A stretch of 64,000 bases of DNA from Azospirillum sp. TSH64 (GCF_003116035.1 NZ_LGQW01000015.1:4606259-4670258); one strand, 5' to 3'; shown: positions 34,976 through 44,074, numbered from the stretch's first letter. Notes: generated by a model not told the origin, from the sequence alone. Numbers and translations: made by a program.

Positions 34976-37681
34976 TCAGAACTGCTTCAGCAACCGGTCG
35001 ATGTAGTTGCGTTCCTCCTGCGGGCGCCCGTACTGGCCGGAGCGGCGGCGTAGCTCGTCGAGGATCTCGCGGGCGCGCTGGAGTTCCGACTGCTCGGGGA
35101 TCTTCACGTCGTTGGAATCCTGCATGCCGTAGCCGGACGGACGGCGTCCGAGCGGGTCGCGGCCCCGGCCCTGGCGCGGCATCTGGCCCTGCTGGCCCAT
35201 CATCGCCGGCCCGCCCTGGCCCATCATCTGCTGGGCCATCTGCTCGGCCATGCCCTGCATGCCCTGCTGAAGCTGTTCCATCGCCTCGGTCTGCGACGGA
35301 ACCGCGGCACCGGGGGCGCCCTGTTGCAAGGCCTGGGCGGCGTCGCGCATGGCGCGCTCGGCGCGGCCCAGCGGTTGCGGGATCTCGCCGCCCTGCTGCT
35401 CGCCCATGCGCCGCATCAGCTCGCCCAGCTGGCGCCGCAGCGCCTCCTGCTGCTCGGCCTGCTTCTGCATGGTCGGGCTTCCCGAGTTCTGCTGCTGGCC
35501 CTGCTGGTTCCGGCGCTGGTTGGGCTGGCGGCCGCGGGGCTGGTCGCCCTGCTGCCCCTGCTGGTCCATCGACTCCTGCGACTGGCGGAAGCTCTGGTCG
35601 AGAAGCTGCTGCTGCTGCTGCGCCAGCTTCTGCAACTGCTGCATCATCTCCCAGGACTGGTTCTGCTGCTGGCCGTTCTGCTGGTTCATCTGGGCCATGG
35701 CGCCGGAGCGCATGTTCTCCAGCATCTGCTGGAGCTGGGACAGCATCTGGCGGGCGGCGTCGCGCGACCCCGTCTGCGCCATCTCGCGCATGCGGTCGAG
35801 CATCTGCTGGAGGTCGCTGCGGTCGGTCATCTTGTCCGCCATCTCCGGCGGGACCATCGGGATCTGCTCGCCGCGCTGCATGGCTTCCAGCATCCGCTGT
35901 TCCATGGCGTCCATGAACTTGTCGAGCGCCGCCTGCAGCTCATCCATCAGGCGGTTCAGCTCCTCGTCGGAGGCATTTTTGTCCAGAGCCTCGGACAGCC
36001 GCTTTTCGGCGTCGCGCAGATCTTTCTCGGCCAGCGACAGGCCGCCGTCCTCGATGCGCAGCGCGGTTTCCCACAGAAGCTGCTGGAGGGCGGGGACGGA
36101 CTCCGCGCTCTGGTCCAGCATCAGTCGGGCCAGGGCGGTGCGCAGGGACAGGAAGGCGACGATGTCGTTGCCGTAGCTGTCGGGGCGGGCGGAGATCTCC
36201 GCCAGCGCGCGGGCGACCTGGACTCGGGACTCCTGCGGGCTGCGGGTCAGGATCTTGCGCTGATTGACGATGGCGCGGGCGACGGGGTGGTTGAAGGTGC
36301 GCTCCGGCAGGATGATCGCGGCATCCTCCGAACGGCCGGTCTGGCCGGCGCCGTCTGCTGCGGTCAGCCGCACCGTCACCGGCATGCCGGCCCAGGGATG
36401 GGCGGTCAGGTCCTGGAAGGCGGTGCCGCGCGCGTCCTTCGGGCGGACGCCGGGGAGCGACAGCGGGAATTCGAGCACCTGCTCGGTGCCGGCCTTGTCC
36501 GGCTTGGGTGCGGCATCCGGCTTCGCCGCGCCGGGAGCAGGGGCGGGCGGCATCTCCGGGGCGAGGCGGATTTGCGCCTTCACCTCGGTTAGGCCGTAAT
36601 CGTCGCGGGCGGCATAGTCCAGCTTCAAGGCGCCGCGTTCGCCGGCGGCGGGCGGGCTGGCGTGGGCGATGATCGGTGCGCGGTCGGGCACCACCTGGAT
36701 CGGCCAGGAGCCCAGCGTCCGGCCACCCTGGGTGACGGCGATGCGGGTGCCGCCGGTCACCGGCTTCTGCACCTGGAAATTGCTGGAGTCCACCGCCTCG
36801 AACGGGCCGGTCTGGTCGCCGGCCTCCAGGCTGGGGGTGCCGCTGCCGCCGGTGACGCGGGCGAGCACCAGGCTGCCCTGCGGAATGTGGACCGGCTGGT
36901 CCGCGGCAGGGGTGCCGGCGGCAGTCTGCTGGGCTGCCGGCTGGGCTCCTGGCTGGGCGGTGGGCTTCGCGGCGGAGCCGGATTTCAGGAAGACCGGCGG
37001 CAGGCCGGTGTAGTCGGGCGGGTTGATCCAGAGGTCCAGCGTCGCCGCCGCGGTGACGGTGCCGCCCGAGAACTGCGGGGTCAGCGCGGCGGCGATCCGC
37101 GGGCGCCAGTCGCCCCAGGCGGCGGCTCCGGCGACCACCAGCGTCAGGATCACCAGGGCGCGCAGGGCATAGCGGTCGTGCGACGGCACCTCGGTTCCCG
37201 GCCACGCCACGCGCAGGCCGCGCATGGCGGCGCGCGTGCGCTCCTGATGCAGGCGCCACAGCGCCTGTGCGGTCGGGTCATTGCCGGCGGGGCGGTCGCG
37301 CAGGGTGTGCAGCGGACGATGGGCAAGGCCGCTGTCCCGCTCCAGCCGGCGGCGGGCCTCATCCTCGACCGGGGCGCGGAAACGCCGGACTCCGACGGTG
37401 AGCGACCACAGGAAGGCGGCGGCCATCACCAGCAGGGCCAGCCCATGCAGCCAGCCCGGCAGCAGGATCAGCAGGTTGAGCAGGGCGAGCGCCAGGAAGC
37501 CGCCCAGCACCGAAAGCGGTGCCCACGATGCCGGCCCCAGCCGTTCCCACAGCAGCGCCGCGCGCGCCTGGGCAAGGCGGAACCGGGGCTCCGTCACGCC
37601 GTCCGCCAGGTCCGCGTTCCGGCTCCGCTCGGATCCGGCCCGCTCGATCCCGGGTTCGCCGCGTCGCTCGTTCTGCTTCAT
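34976..37681 (-). CDS. TIGR02302/DUF4175 family membrane protein
   Basis: A 901-residue alphaproteobacterial protein of unknown function. Three membrane helices lie near the N-terminus (PLSVLGGFLALALLNLLILL, the following LALLVMAAAFLWSL, and ALVILTLVVAGAAAW), then an extracytoplasmic Ig-like region with INPPDYTGLPPVFLK. Repeated helical segments follow (LMDELQAALDKFMDAMEQRM), and residues about 650-860 are extremely rich in Gln and Met, with runs such as QQNGQQQNQSWEMMQQ. The end returns to ordinary sequence (RRRSGQYGRPQEERNYIDRL). The start at 37681 has AAGGGGG upstream. It stands alone between a terminator and a DMT transporter. Confidence 0.88.
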   Translation of the reverse strand: MKQNERRGEPGIERAGSERSRNADLADGVTEPRFRLAQARAALLWERLGPASWAPLSVLGGFLALALLNLLILLPGWLHGLALLVMAAAFLWSLTVGVRRFRAPVEDEARRRLERDSGLAHRPLHTLRDRPAGNDPTAQALWRLHQERTRAAMRGLRVAWPGTEVPSHDRYALRALVILTLVVAGAAAWGDWRPRIAAALTPQFSGGTVTAAATLDLWINPPDYTGLPPVFLKSGSAAKPTAQPGAQPAAQQTAAGTPAADQPVHIPQGSLVLARVTGGSGTPSLEAGDQTGPFEAVDSSNFQVQKPVTGGTRIAVTQGGRTLGSWPIQVVPDRAPIIAHASPPAAGERGALKLDYAARDDYGLTEVKAQIRLAPEMPPAPAPGAAKPDAAPKPDKAGTEQVLEFPLSLPGVRPKDARGTAFQDLTAHPWAGMPVTVRLTAADGAGQTGRSEDAAIILPERTFNHPVARAIVNQRKILTRSPQESRVQVARALAEISARPDSYGNDIVAFLSLRTALARLMLDQSAESVPALQQLLWETALRIEDGGLSLAEKDLRDAEKRLSEALDKNASDEELNRLMDELQAALDKFMDAMEQRMLEAMQRGEQIPMVPPEMADKMTDRSDLQQMLDRMREMAQTGSRDAARQMLSQLQQMLENMRSGAMAQMNQQNGQQQNQSWEMMQQLQKLAQQQQQLLDQSFRQSQESMDQQGQQGDQPRGRQPNQRRNQQGQQQNSGSPTMQKQAEQQEALRRQLGELMRRMGEQQGGEIPQPLGRAERAMRDAAQALQQGAPGAAVPSQTEAMEQLQQGMQGMAEQMAQQMMGQGGPAMMGQQGQMPRQGRGRDPLGRRPSGYGMQDSNDVKIPEQSELQRAREILDELRRRSGQYGRPQEERNYIDRLLKQF

Positions 37682-37886
37682 GCCGCCCCCTTCGCGCCGT
37701 AAGGCAGCCGGTCCGGCGGGTCGCCTGCCGTGGACCGGTGTGCTCGCGCGAACCAATCATATAGGCGTCGCCAGCGGATTTCGCCCGCCGGTTCGCTCAC
37801 CTCGAAGTCGATGGTACAGCCCATCATCGCGGGATGGCGAAACTATGACGCGCGACGGTCGGCTGAAATTTCGGAGGGTAGGACCC

Positions 37887-38825
37887 TCAGTCGCCGTCGC
37901 CGGCCGGCAGCGGCTTGGTCACGGTGGTGCGGCGCCGGGTCTCGCGGTGCAGGATGTAGAGGCCGCTCGCCATCACCACGGCGGCGCCGGCAGCCATGGT
38001 CGCGGTCGGCACCTCGCCCCACATGAACCAGCCGAAGACGACCGCCAGCAGCAGCGAGGTGTAGTTCAGCGGCGCCACCACGGCCGCCGGGGCCAGCGAA
38101 TAGGCGCGGGTCAGCATCAGCTGGCCGCAGCCGCCGAACAGGCCGGTCACCAGCAGCAGAAGCCAGTCCATCGGGTCCGGCGTGACCCAGGAGAAGGGCA
38201 GCGACAGCCCGAGCAGGACGGTGGTCAGCAGGGTGAAGTAGAAGACGATGGTGTCCGGCCGCTCCGTCCGGCTCAGCTGGCGGATGGCGATCATCGCCAG
38301 CGCGTTGGTCAGCGCACCGCACAGCGCGATGATGGCGCCCAGGTTCAGCACGTCGCCGCTCGGCCGCACTATGATCAGCACACCGGCGAAGCCGACCAGA
38401 ACGGCGCTCCAGCGATGGATGCCGACCTTCTCGCTGAGCAGCGGCACCGACAGGGCGGTGAGGAACAGCGGCGCTGCGAAGTTCAGCGCGATGGCGTCGC
38501 CCAGCGGCAGCAGGTGGAAGGACCAGAACATGGCGACCATGGTGGTCAGCCCGATCAGCGACCGCCCCATATGGCCCCAGGGATAGCGCGTGCGCAGCGT
38601 GGTGGCGAAGCCGATGCCGAGATGGATCGACAGGCAGACCGGGATCAGCGCGAACAGGCTGCGGAAGAACATCACTTCGGTCACCGGGAAGCGGTCCATC
38701 AGGAGCTTCGCCAGGACGTTCATCAGCGAGAAGAACAGCACCGACATCAGCATCGCGGTGATGCCGCGGGGCGTGTTGTCGACGCGCTTGTGCGTGGGGG
38801 GAGTGGATCGAGGCGGGGCTGTCAC
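37887..38825 (-). CDS. EamA/DMT-superfamily transporter
   Basis: A 312-residue inner-membrane protein with ten predicted helices arranged as two EamA repeats (first beginning AMLMSVLFFSLMNVLAKLLM; second beginning TIVFYFTLLTTVLLGLSLPF). Family members export amino acids, nucleosides or other metabolites, or act as S-adenosylmethionine importers; the substrate is not readable. Bases 37682-37886 between it and the TIGR02302 gene show no gene. Confidence 0.9.
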   Translation of the reverse strand: MTAPPRSTPPTHKRVDNTPRGITAMLMSVLFFSLMNVLAKLLMDRFPVTEVMFFRSLFALIPVCLSIHLGIGFATTLRTRYPWGHMGRSLIGLTTMVAMFWSFHLLPLGDAIALNFAAPLFLTALSVPLLSEKVGIHRWSAVLVGFAGVLIIVRPSGDVLNLGAIIALCGALTNALAMIAIRQLSRTERPDTIVFYFTLLTTVLLGLSLPFSWVTPDPMDWLLLLVTGLFGGCGQLMLTRAYSLAPAAVVAPLNYTSLLLAVVFGWFMWGEVPTATMAAGAAVVMASGLYILHRETRRRTTVTKPLPAGDGD

Positions 38826-38932
38826 GGTGCGCCGAGCCTACCAAGCGTTGCCGCCCGCGTCACGGTGTCGCGACGCGGGCGGTCATGCCGGTGGGGAATG
38901 GCGGTGTTGCGTAAACCCGCTTCGGTTGTCCG

Positions 38933-39490
38933 TCAGGACTGGGCCTTGAACAGGCCGGAGACTTCCGCCTCGGCGCGCAGCCAGTGCTCCTGCTCGCGGC
39001 CTTCGGGACGGCCGTCCTCTTCCCAGATCTGATAGGCGCGTTCCTGGATCATGCGGTTGCGGTGGCCGCTCAGCAGCCCCTCGGCGATGTTCATGTTCAG
39101 GCGGGCGAGCGAGACCAGCTTGGCCGTCTCGATGGCGCCCTGGGTCGCCAGCATGGTGGTGGACACGACATACTGCGCCAGATTGCGCAGGTTGGCCTTC
39201 ACCTCCGGCTCGACCGGGCAATCGCTGTTCAGCAGGACCGTCTTGATGGCGATCCACAGCTTCAGGTTCTGGTCCAGCGTGACGGTCACCTTGTCCGGCG
39301 AGTCCGACTCCAGAAGGGCTCCGGCCGCCTGCAGCAGGACGATGCTGTCCTGTTCCACCGACGCGAAGTTGGTGCGCAGGATGGTGTCGGCCCAGCTTTC
39401 CACCGGAGCCTCGAACACCGGCGCAGCAGAGGCAGCGGCGGGAGCGGTTGCGGGAGCGGCGGAAGAGGCGGTCTTGCGCTTGGTGGCCAT
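38933..39490 (-). CDS. FlaF-like and DUF2934 two-domain protein
   Basis: A 185-residue soluble protein. After an Ala/Pro-rich linker, residues about 55-130 (LDQNLKLWIAIKTVLLN; KANLRNLAQYVVSTTMLATQ) follow the pattern of FlaF flagellin-synthesis regulators: N-x-x-LW helix, a short acidic/Pro turn, then a NL-x-x-(Y/F)V helix. The C-terminus (IQERAYQIWEEDGRPEGREQ, then EHWLRAEAEV) is a DUF2934 motif. GGGGA lies 7 bases before the ATG. The FlaF match is by eye. A role in flagellin control is possible but it is about 36 kb from the flagellar genes here. Confidence 0.6.
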   Translation of the reverse strand: MATKRKTASSAAPATAPAAASAAPVFEAPVESWADTILRTNFASVEQDSIVLLQAAGALLESDSPDKVTVTLDQNLKLWIAIKTVLLNSDCPVEPEVKANLRNLAQYVVSTTMLATQGAIETAKLVSLARLNMNIAEGLLSGHRNRMIQERAYQIWEEDGRPEGREQEHWLRAEAEVSGLFKAQS

Positions 39491-39648
39491 GGTGGGTTCC
39501 CCAGGGAGCGTTCGGTCCGCGTCCACTTGAGCCAACCATGTTTAAAATGCGGTTAAGACGCTACCGATGCGCGCGTTTTCACCGCACCGGACGCCGCGGC
39601 ACGATGTCCCGGCCTTGTCCCGGCCTTGTCCCGGCCCTGTTCGGGCGG

Positions 39649-40260
39649 TCATGGGCCGCCGAACGGCAGGCGGTAGTAAAAGCCGAAGACGTTGTTGGTG
39701 CCGGCCGCCGGGTCGCCCGCCGCGGCGTCGTTGACGATGCGGCTGTAGCCCAGGCTGAAGCGCGACTTGTTGTCGAACTCATAGCCCAGCTCCAGCTGCG
39801 AGCGGAATTCGGTGGTGGGCGCGCCTTCGCGCCGGGCGGTGGGCAGGGTGCCGGCGCCGACGCTGGGGGTGAAGACGAAGGAACCGAGCGGTACGTCGAC
39901 CAGCACGCCGCCGCTCAGGCCCCCGGAAAGGCCGCCGGAAAGACCGGTCACGGCGCTGCGCGGGGTCAGGCTGCTGCCGGTGGCCGGTCCGATCCAGGGC
40001 TGGATGTTGACATAGGGTTCGATCTGCGGGACCAGCGACGATCCGATCCGCACCTTGCTGTTCAGCACGGTGAGGTTGCTTTCCGGCGGTGGCTGCAGGC
40101 TGTAGGCGAGGCCGCCCAGCGCCCAGTTGCCGAACCGGCCGTCGGCGTCGATCGACTCCGCCCGCGCAACTCCACCCCCCGTCAGGGCGAGCCAGAGCAG
40201 ACTGGCGGCCAGGACGGCCGGCAGGCGGTTCTTCTGGTGGCTGCTGCGCAGGCGTTTCAC
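39649..40260 (-). CDS. PagL-like outer-membrane beta-barrel protein
   Basis: A 203-residue protein with a signal peptide (LPAVLAASLLWLALTGGGVA, cleavage near ARA) and alternating beta strands. The C-terminal part (EFRSQLELGYEFDNKSRFSLG, shortened here to its core, and FGFYYRLPFGGP) resembles lipid A 3-O-deacylase PagL. At the place of the PagL HxSN catalytic motif this protein reads SRIVND, so the catalytic His and Ser appear absent. A GLSGG triplet repeat (residues about 105-119) forms a loop. The start is GTG at 40260 with GGAGG upstream; GTG at 40266 is possible. Confidence 0.6.
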   Translation of the reverse strand: MKRLRSSHQKNRLPAVLAASLLWLALTGGGVARAESIDADGRFGNWALGGLAYSLQPPPESNLTVLNSKVRIGSSLVPQIEPYVNIQPWIGPATGSSLTPRSAVTGLSGGLSGGLSGGVLVDVPLGSFVFTPSVGAGTLPTARREGAPTTEFRSQLELGYEFDNKSRFSLGYSRIVNDAAAGDPAAGTNNVFGFYYRLPFGGP

Positions 40261-40449
40261 GGGCACCCCCCTCCCCAGCCCTCTTCACGGCAAATCGGGT
40301 CGGACCATGAGGTCCGGCCACTATAACGAAGGGGCGTGGCAACTGACCCATGGAGTATCGGCACTACCCCTAGGATGTCGTCATCGCCATCTGCGTTTCA
40401 ACCATGAAAGCAGGAGCGCGGCGGGATCATGCTCTGTTATTCTAACGTC

Positions 40450-42018
40450 ATGACCGTGCATCCCGCCGAACCGTCCGCCGGCCGGTCTTCCGACGCCGGG
40501 CAGCAAGAGGAGGCGATCGCCTTTCTCGGCGATCCGCACACCCATGGCGGGCTGGCGGTCGAGCGGATCGACACCCATGCGGCATCGGTGTTCCTGGCGG
40601 GGGACCAGGCGCTGAAGCTGAAGCGCGCGGTGCGCTATCCCTATCTCGATTACTCGACTGTCGGGAAGCGCCACGCCGCCTGCGTCGAGGAATTGGCGAT
40701 CAACCGCCGCACCGCGCCGGCGCTCTACCGCGGCGTGGTCGCCATCCGCCGCGGCGACGATGGCCGGCTTCGGCTGGACGAGAGCGGGGGTGCAGATGGA
40801 GCCGTCGATTGGCTGGTGTCGATGGCGCGCTTCCCGGACGAGGCGCTGTTCGACCGCATGGCGGAGCGGCAGGCGCTGACCCCCGTGCTGATGCGCCGCC
40901 TGGCCGAGCGGATCGCCGCCTTCCATCGCGATGCCACGCCCCGGCCGGATGGCGGCGGGGTGGAGGCGATGCGGGCGGTGGCCGACGGCAATGTCATGGA
41001 TCTGCGGGCCGCTCCGGATCTGTTCCCCGCAGCTGTGGTGGACCTGCTGGCGGAGCGCACCGGCGATGCGCTCGACCGGCTGGCGCCGCTGCTGGAGGAG
41101 CGGCGGCGGGCGGGGTTCGTCCGTCATGGGCATGGCGACCTGCATCTGCGCAACATCGTCCTGCTGGATGGCGAGCCGACCCTGTTCGACGCCATCGAGT
41201 TCGACGAGGCGCTGGCGGTCGCCGACGTCTTCTACGATCTCGCCTTCCTGCTGATGGACCTGGATCACCGCGGACTGCGGCCGTTGGGCAATGCCGTGCT
41301 GAACCGCTATCTGGAGGAGACGGGCGATTACGCCGGGCTGGCGGCGCTGCCGCTGTTCCTGTCGCTGCGCGCGGCGGTGCGGGCCAAGGTGTCGGCCGCG
41401 GCATTGCAGCTGGAGGGGGCGGCGGACGAGGCTTTGGCCGGGGAGGCGCGGCGCTATCTGGAGCAGGCGCTTGCCGTTCTCGACCCGGTGCCGGCGCGGC
41501 TGGTCGCGGTCGGCGGGCTGTCCGGCAGCGGCAAGACGCGGCTGGCCCGGGAGATCGCGCCGGACCTTGGACCGCCGCCCGGTGCGGTGGTCCTGCGCAG
41601 CGACGTGCTGCGCAAGCGGCTGTGCGGGGTGGCCGACAGCGACCGGCTGCCGGCCGAGGGTTATGGCCCGGCCATGACGGAGCGGGTCTATGGCGAGCTT
41701 TACCGGCGGGCCGCGGCGGTGCTGGCCGCCGGTCAGGCCGTGGTGGTCGATGCGGTCAGCGCCCGGCCCGACGAGCGCAACCGGATCGCGGCGGTCGCCG
41801 CCGGAGCCGGGGTCCGTTTCGACGGCATCTGGCTGGAGGCACCGCTGACGGAGCGGGTGGAGCGTGTGACCAATCGTCGCAACGATGCCTCAGACGCCAC
41901 CGCCGAGGTGGTGGAACGGCAGGAATCCTACGATCTGGGGAGCATCGGTTGGGCGCGCCTGGATTCTGGCAGGGTTGCGTCGGATGTGCTGGACGACGCC
42001 CGTGCAAGCTTGGCCTAA
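40450..42018 (+). CDS. Bifunctional aminoglycoside-phosphotransferase-like / P-loop kinase protein
   Basis: A 522-residue two-domain protein. The N-terminal half (about 30-320) has an APH-type kinase fold with the catalytic loop GHGDLHLRNIVLLDG and the metal aspartate in LFDAIEFDEAL. The C-terminal half has Walker A VGGLSGSGKTRLAREIA and an AAA_33/zeta-toxin-like nucleotide kinase pattern (VLRSDVLRKRLCG; VVVDAVSARPDERN). This fused architecture is common in proteobacteria, and its substrate is unknown; antibiotic resistance should not be assumed. The ATG at 40450 is chosen over one 21 bases earlier. A UspA gene follows on the same strand. Confidence 0.85.
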   Translation: MTVHPAEPSAGRSSDAGQQEEAIAFLGDPHTHGGLAVERIDTHAASVFLAGDQALKLKRAVRYPYLDYSTVGKRHAACVEELAINRRTAPALYRGVVAIRRGDDGRLRLDESGGADGAVDWLVSMARFPDEALFDRMAERQALTPVLMRRLAERIAAFHRDATPRPDGGGVEAMRAVADGNVMDLRAAPDLFPAAVVDLLAERTGDALDRLAPLLEERRRAGFVRHGHGDLHLRNIVLLDGEPTLFDAIEFDEALAVADVFYDLAFLLMDLDHRGLRPLGNAVLNRYLEETGDYAGLAALPLFLSLRAAVRAKVSAAALQLEGAADEALAGEARRYLEQALAVLDPVPARLVAVGGLSGSGKTRLAREIAPDLGPPPGAVVLRSDVLRKRLCGVADSDRLPAEGYGPAMTERVYGELYRRAAAVLAAGQAVVVDAVSARPDERNRIAAVAAGAGVRFDGIWLEAPLTERVERVTNRRNDASDATAEVVERQESYDLGSIGWARLDSGRVASDVLDDARASLA

Positions 42019-42195
42019 TTCCAGGTGAGACAACGCGTTAAGGGTCATATCTTAAAGGTTGGCGGCCTCCGTCCCGGGCCGCGGACCGCAGCGACGACGG
42101 GGCAAATGACGGCAAGGGCGAGAATTGCCCGCCACACCGGCGGGTGGGCCGCCGCCGTCCGGGAAGGGCCGCTCGAACCGGTCCGGGAGGAGTCC

Positions 42196-43062
42196 ATGAC
42201 CTACAAGACCATCCTTGTGCCGCTGTGCGGCAGTGACAACGATCCGGTCGCCCTGAAGGGCGCGGTGGCGGTGGCGCGGGACTTCGACGCCCACCTCGTC
42301 GGCCTGTTCGTCCGCCTCGACCCGCGCGACGCCGTGCCGATGCTGGGCGAGGGCATGTCCGGCGCCATGGTGGACGAGATTATGCGCGCGGCGGAGACGG
42401 AGTCGAACAACCATCGCGCCGCCGCCCGCCGCCATTTCGACAGCGCGGTCGCCGAAGCCGGGTTCGAGATTCGCGACGTCCCCGGCGGGGTCGAGGCGCC
42501 GTCCGCCTCCTGGCGCGAGGTGATCGGCCGGATCGAGGACGTCGTGCCGGCGGAAGGCCGCCTGTCCGATCTGATCGTCTGCGCCCACACCTCCATCGAG
42601 GCCGACACGCAGGGCTACACCACCATGGAGACGGCGCTGCTGGGCTCCGCCCGGCCGGTGCTGCTGGTGCCGAAAAACCTGCCGGCGGAGATCGGCCACA
42701 CCGTCGCCGTCGCCTGGAACGGCAAGACGGAGGCGACGCGCGCCGTCGCCGCGGCTCTGCCCTTCCTGCGCAGCGCCGACCGCACCCATGTGCTGACCGC
42801 CGAAACTTCAGTGACGGAAGGCGCGACAGGACGTCGCATTGCCCAATATCTCGCTTGGCAAGGAGTTAACCCGGAGTTAACTGTATTGCATCCGGGATCG
42901 GAACCCGTTGGGGAGACGGTCACCAAGAAAGCCGTTGAGCTGGGCGCCGACCTGCTTGTCATGGGCGGCTACGGCCACAGCCGGATGCGGGAAATGATCC
43001 TGGGCGGTGTCACGCGCTACGTGCTGAACCACGCCGGGCTGCCGGTTCTGATGGCTCACTGA
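42196..43062 (+). CDS. uspA: Tandem-domain universal stress protein
   Basis: A 288-residue cytosolic protein with two UspA folds. The first opens TYKTILVPLCGSDNDPVALK. The second begins HTVAVAWNGKTEATRAVAAA and ends with the ATP-binding signature GADLLVMGGYGHSRMREMIL, so the second domain is the likely nucleotide-binding one. GGGAGGAG precedes the ATG. It lies within a run of stress-type genes (small protein at 43216, hemerythrin at 43597). No EcfG-like element was found directly upstream. Confidence 0.92.
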   Translation: MTYKTILVPLCGSDNDPVALKGAVAVARDFDAHLVGLFVRLDPRDAVPMLGEGMSGAMVDEIMRAAETESNNHRAAARRHFDSAVAEAGFEIRDVPGGVEAPSASWREVIGRIEDVVPAEGRLSDLIVCAHTSIEADTQGYTTMETALLGSARPVLLVPKNLPAEIGHTVAVAWNGKTEATRAVAAALPFLRSADRTHVLTAETSVTEGATGRRIAQYLAWQGVNPELTVLHPGSEPVGETVTKKAVELGADLLVMGGYGHSRMREMILGGVTRYVLNHAGLPVLMAH

Positions 43063-43215
43063 TTTTTGCCGGTCTTCGGCCGCGCGGTTTTCCCCGTCGC
43101 CCACAGTTGGCGGGGGCCCGTGCGGCTCCGGCATTTGCAGGGATGCCGTGTCAAGCAGGACCGTTTTCCGACCCTGCCAGCAGGGCAGTCCGGCCGTTCC
43201 CGGGAGGAACGCGCC

Positions 43216-43476
43216 ATGTTGACGATCAAGGACTGCATCGCGCTGAGCGATCTCACCGAAGCCGAGATCGACGCGATTGCCGAACACGAACATGTTCCGG
43301 AGATGGTCGCCGTGGAGATGGGCCATTGCCTTGCCCATTGCCCGGGCGGGGCCGACCGCATCGCCCGCATCATCGCCGACGACATCGCGGAGGCCTGCGC
43401 CCATGGGCAGGTCGGCCATGCGGTGGATCTGATGCACACTCTGCGCGAATTCGTGGAAACGCACCCGCGCGGGTAA
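43216..43476 (+). CDS. Small conserved-type protein of unknown function
   Basis: An 86-residue acidic, helical protein (MLTIKDCIALSDLTEAEIDA; HVPEMVAVEMGHCLAHCPGG). It has three cysteines and several histidines; HCLAHC could bind metal or haem, but no family is recognised. GGGAGGAA lies 7-8 bases before the ATG, a strong ribosome site. It lies 153 bases after uspA and before the hemerythrin gene, which suggests a stress or redox-linked role by neighbourhood only. Confidence 0.72.
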   Translation: MLTIKDCIALSDLTEAEIDAIAEHEHVPEMVAVEMGHCLAHCPGGADRIARIIADDIAEACAHGQVGHAVDLMHTLREFVETHPRG

Positions 43477-43509
43477 AGGTGTAAGGCGATGGCGAAAGGG
43501 ACGCGGCCG

Positions 43510-43534
43510 GGAACAGTCCGGCCGCGACGGGGTT
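43510..43534 (+). promoter_or_regulatory. EcfG-like general stress promoter
   Basis: GGAAC-N16-GGTT, 63 bases before the hemerythrin ATG. It is the same form as the element at 33448-33472. Confidence 0.55.
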
Positions 43535-43596
43535 CTATTGGCAACCGTTCACCTTGTTCCCAGAACGATTGCCCTCAATTGCCAAGGACCCCGACG

Positions 43597-44067
43597 ATGG
43601 CCAGCAAGACCACCGGTACCCAGGCCGACATCTTCGCCCGCATCAAGACCGACCACGACACCATCCGCAGCCTTTTGGACAAGACCGAGAAGGCCAACGG
43701 CAGCGGCCGTGCCGTGTTCGAGGAACTGCAGCGCGAGCTGTGGGCCCATTCGAAGGTGGAGGAGGGCGTCTTCTACGCCTCCCTCAAGAAGGTGAAGGAA
43801 GCGAAGTCGGAAACCGTCGAGGGGCTGAACGAGCATCACCTCATCAACGGCCTGCTGGATGAGCTGAACGCGATGAAGACCACCGACAGCGGCTGGAAGG
43901 AAAAGCTCCAGGTGCTGGGCGAACTGGTCCGCCACCACCTGGACGAGGAGGAGGAGGAGCTGTTCGAGGAGGCCAAGGACGCTCTGGACGACGACCGCGC
44001 CGCCGAGCTGGGCAGCGCCTATGCCGAGCGCAAGACCCACATCATGGCCGGTCTGGCGCCGCTGTAA
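43597..44067 (+). CDS. Hemerythrin HHE-domain protein
   Basis: A 156-residue soluble four-helix protein. Iron ligands can be placed in IKTDHDTIRSLL (His), WAHSKVEEGVFYASL (His, Glu), LNEHHLINGLLDEL (His) and LVRHHLDEEEEELFEEAKD (His, Glu), giving a complete HHE pattern for a di-iron centre. Such proteins bind oxygen or nitric oxide, or protect iron-sulfur clusters. AAGGA lies upstream of the chosen ATG. The EcfG-like element before it suggests general stress control. Confidence 0.9.
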   Translation: MASKTTGTQADIFARIKTDHDTIRSLLDKTEKANGSGRAVFEELQRELWAHSKVEEGVFYASLKKVKEAKSETVEGLNEHHLINGLLDELNAMKTTDSGWKEKLQVLGELVRHHLDEEEEELFEEAKDALDDDRAAELGSAYAERKTHIMAGLAPL

Positions 44068-44074
44068 GCCGGTT

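Noticed and set aside
41500-42018. Aminoglycoside resistance gene
   Set aside because: The protein is the fused APH-like/P-loop kinase type common in proteobacterial genomes, and nothing around it suggests a resistance cassette.
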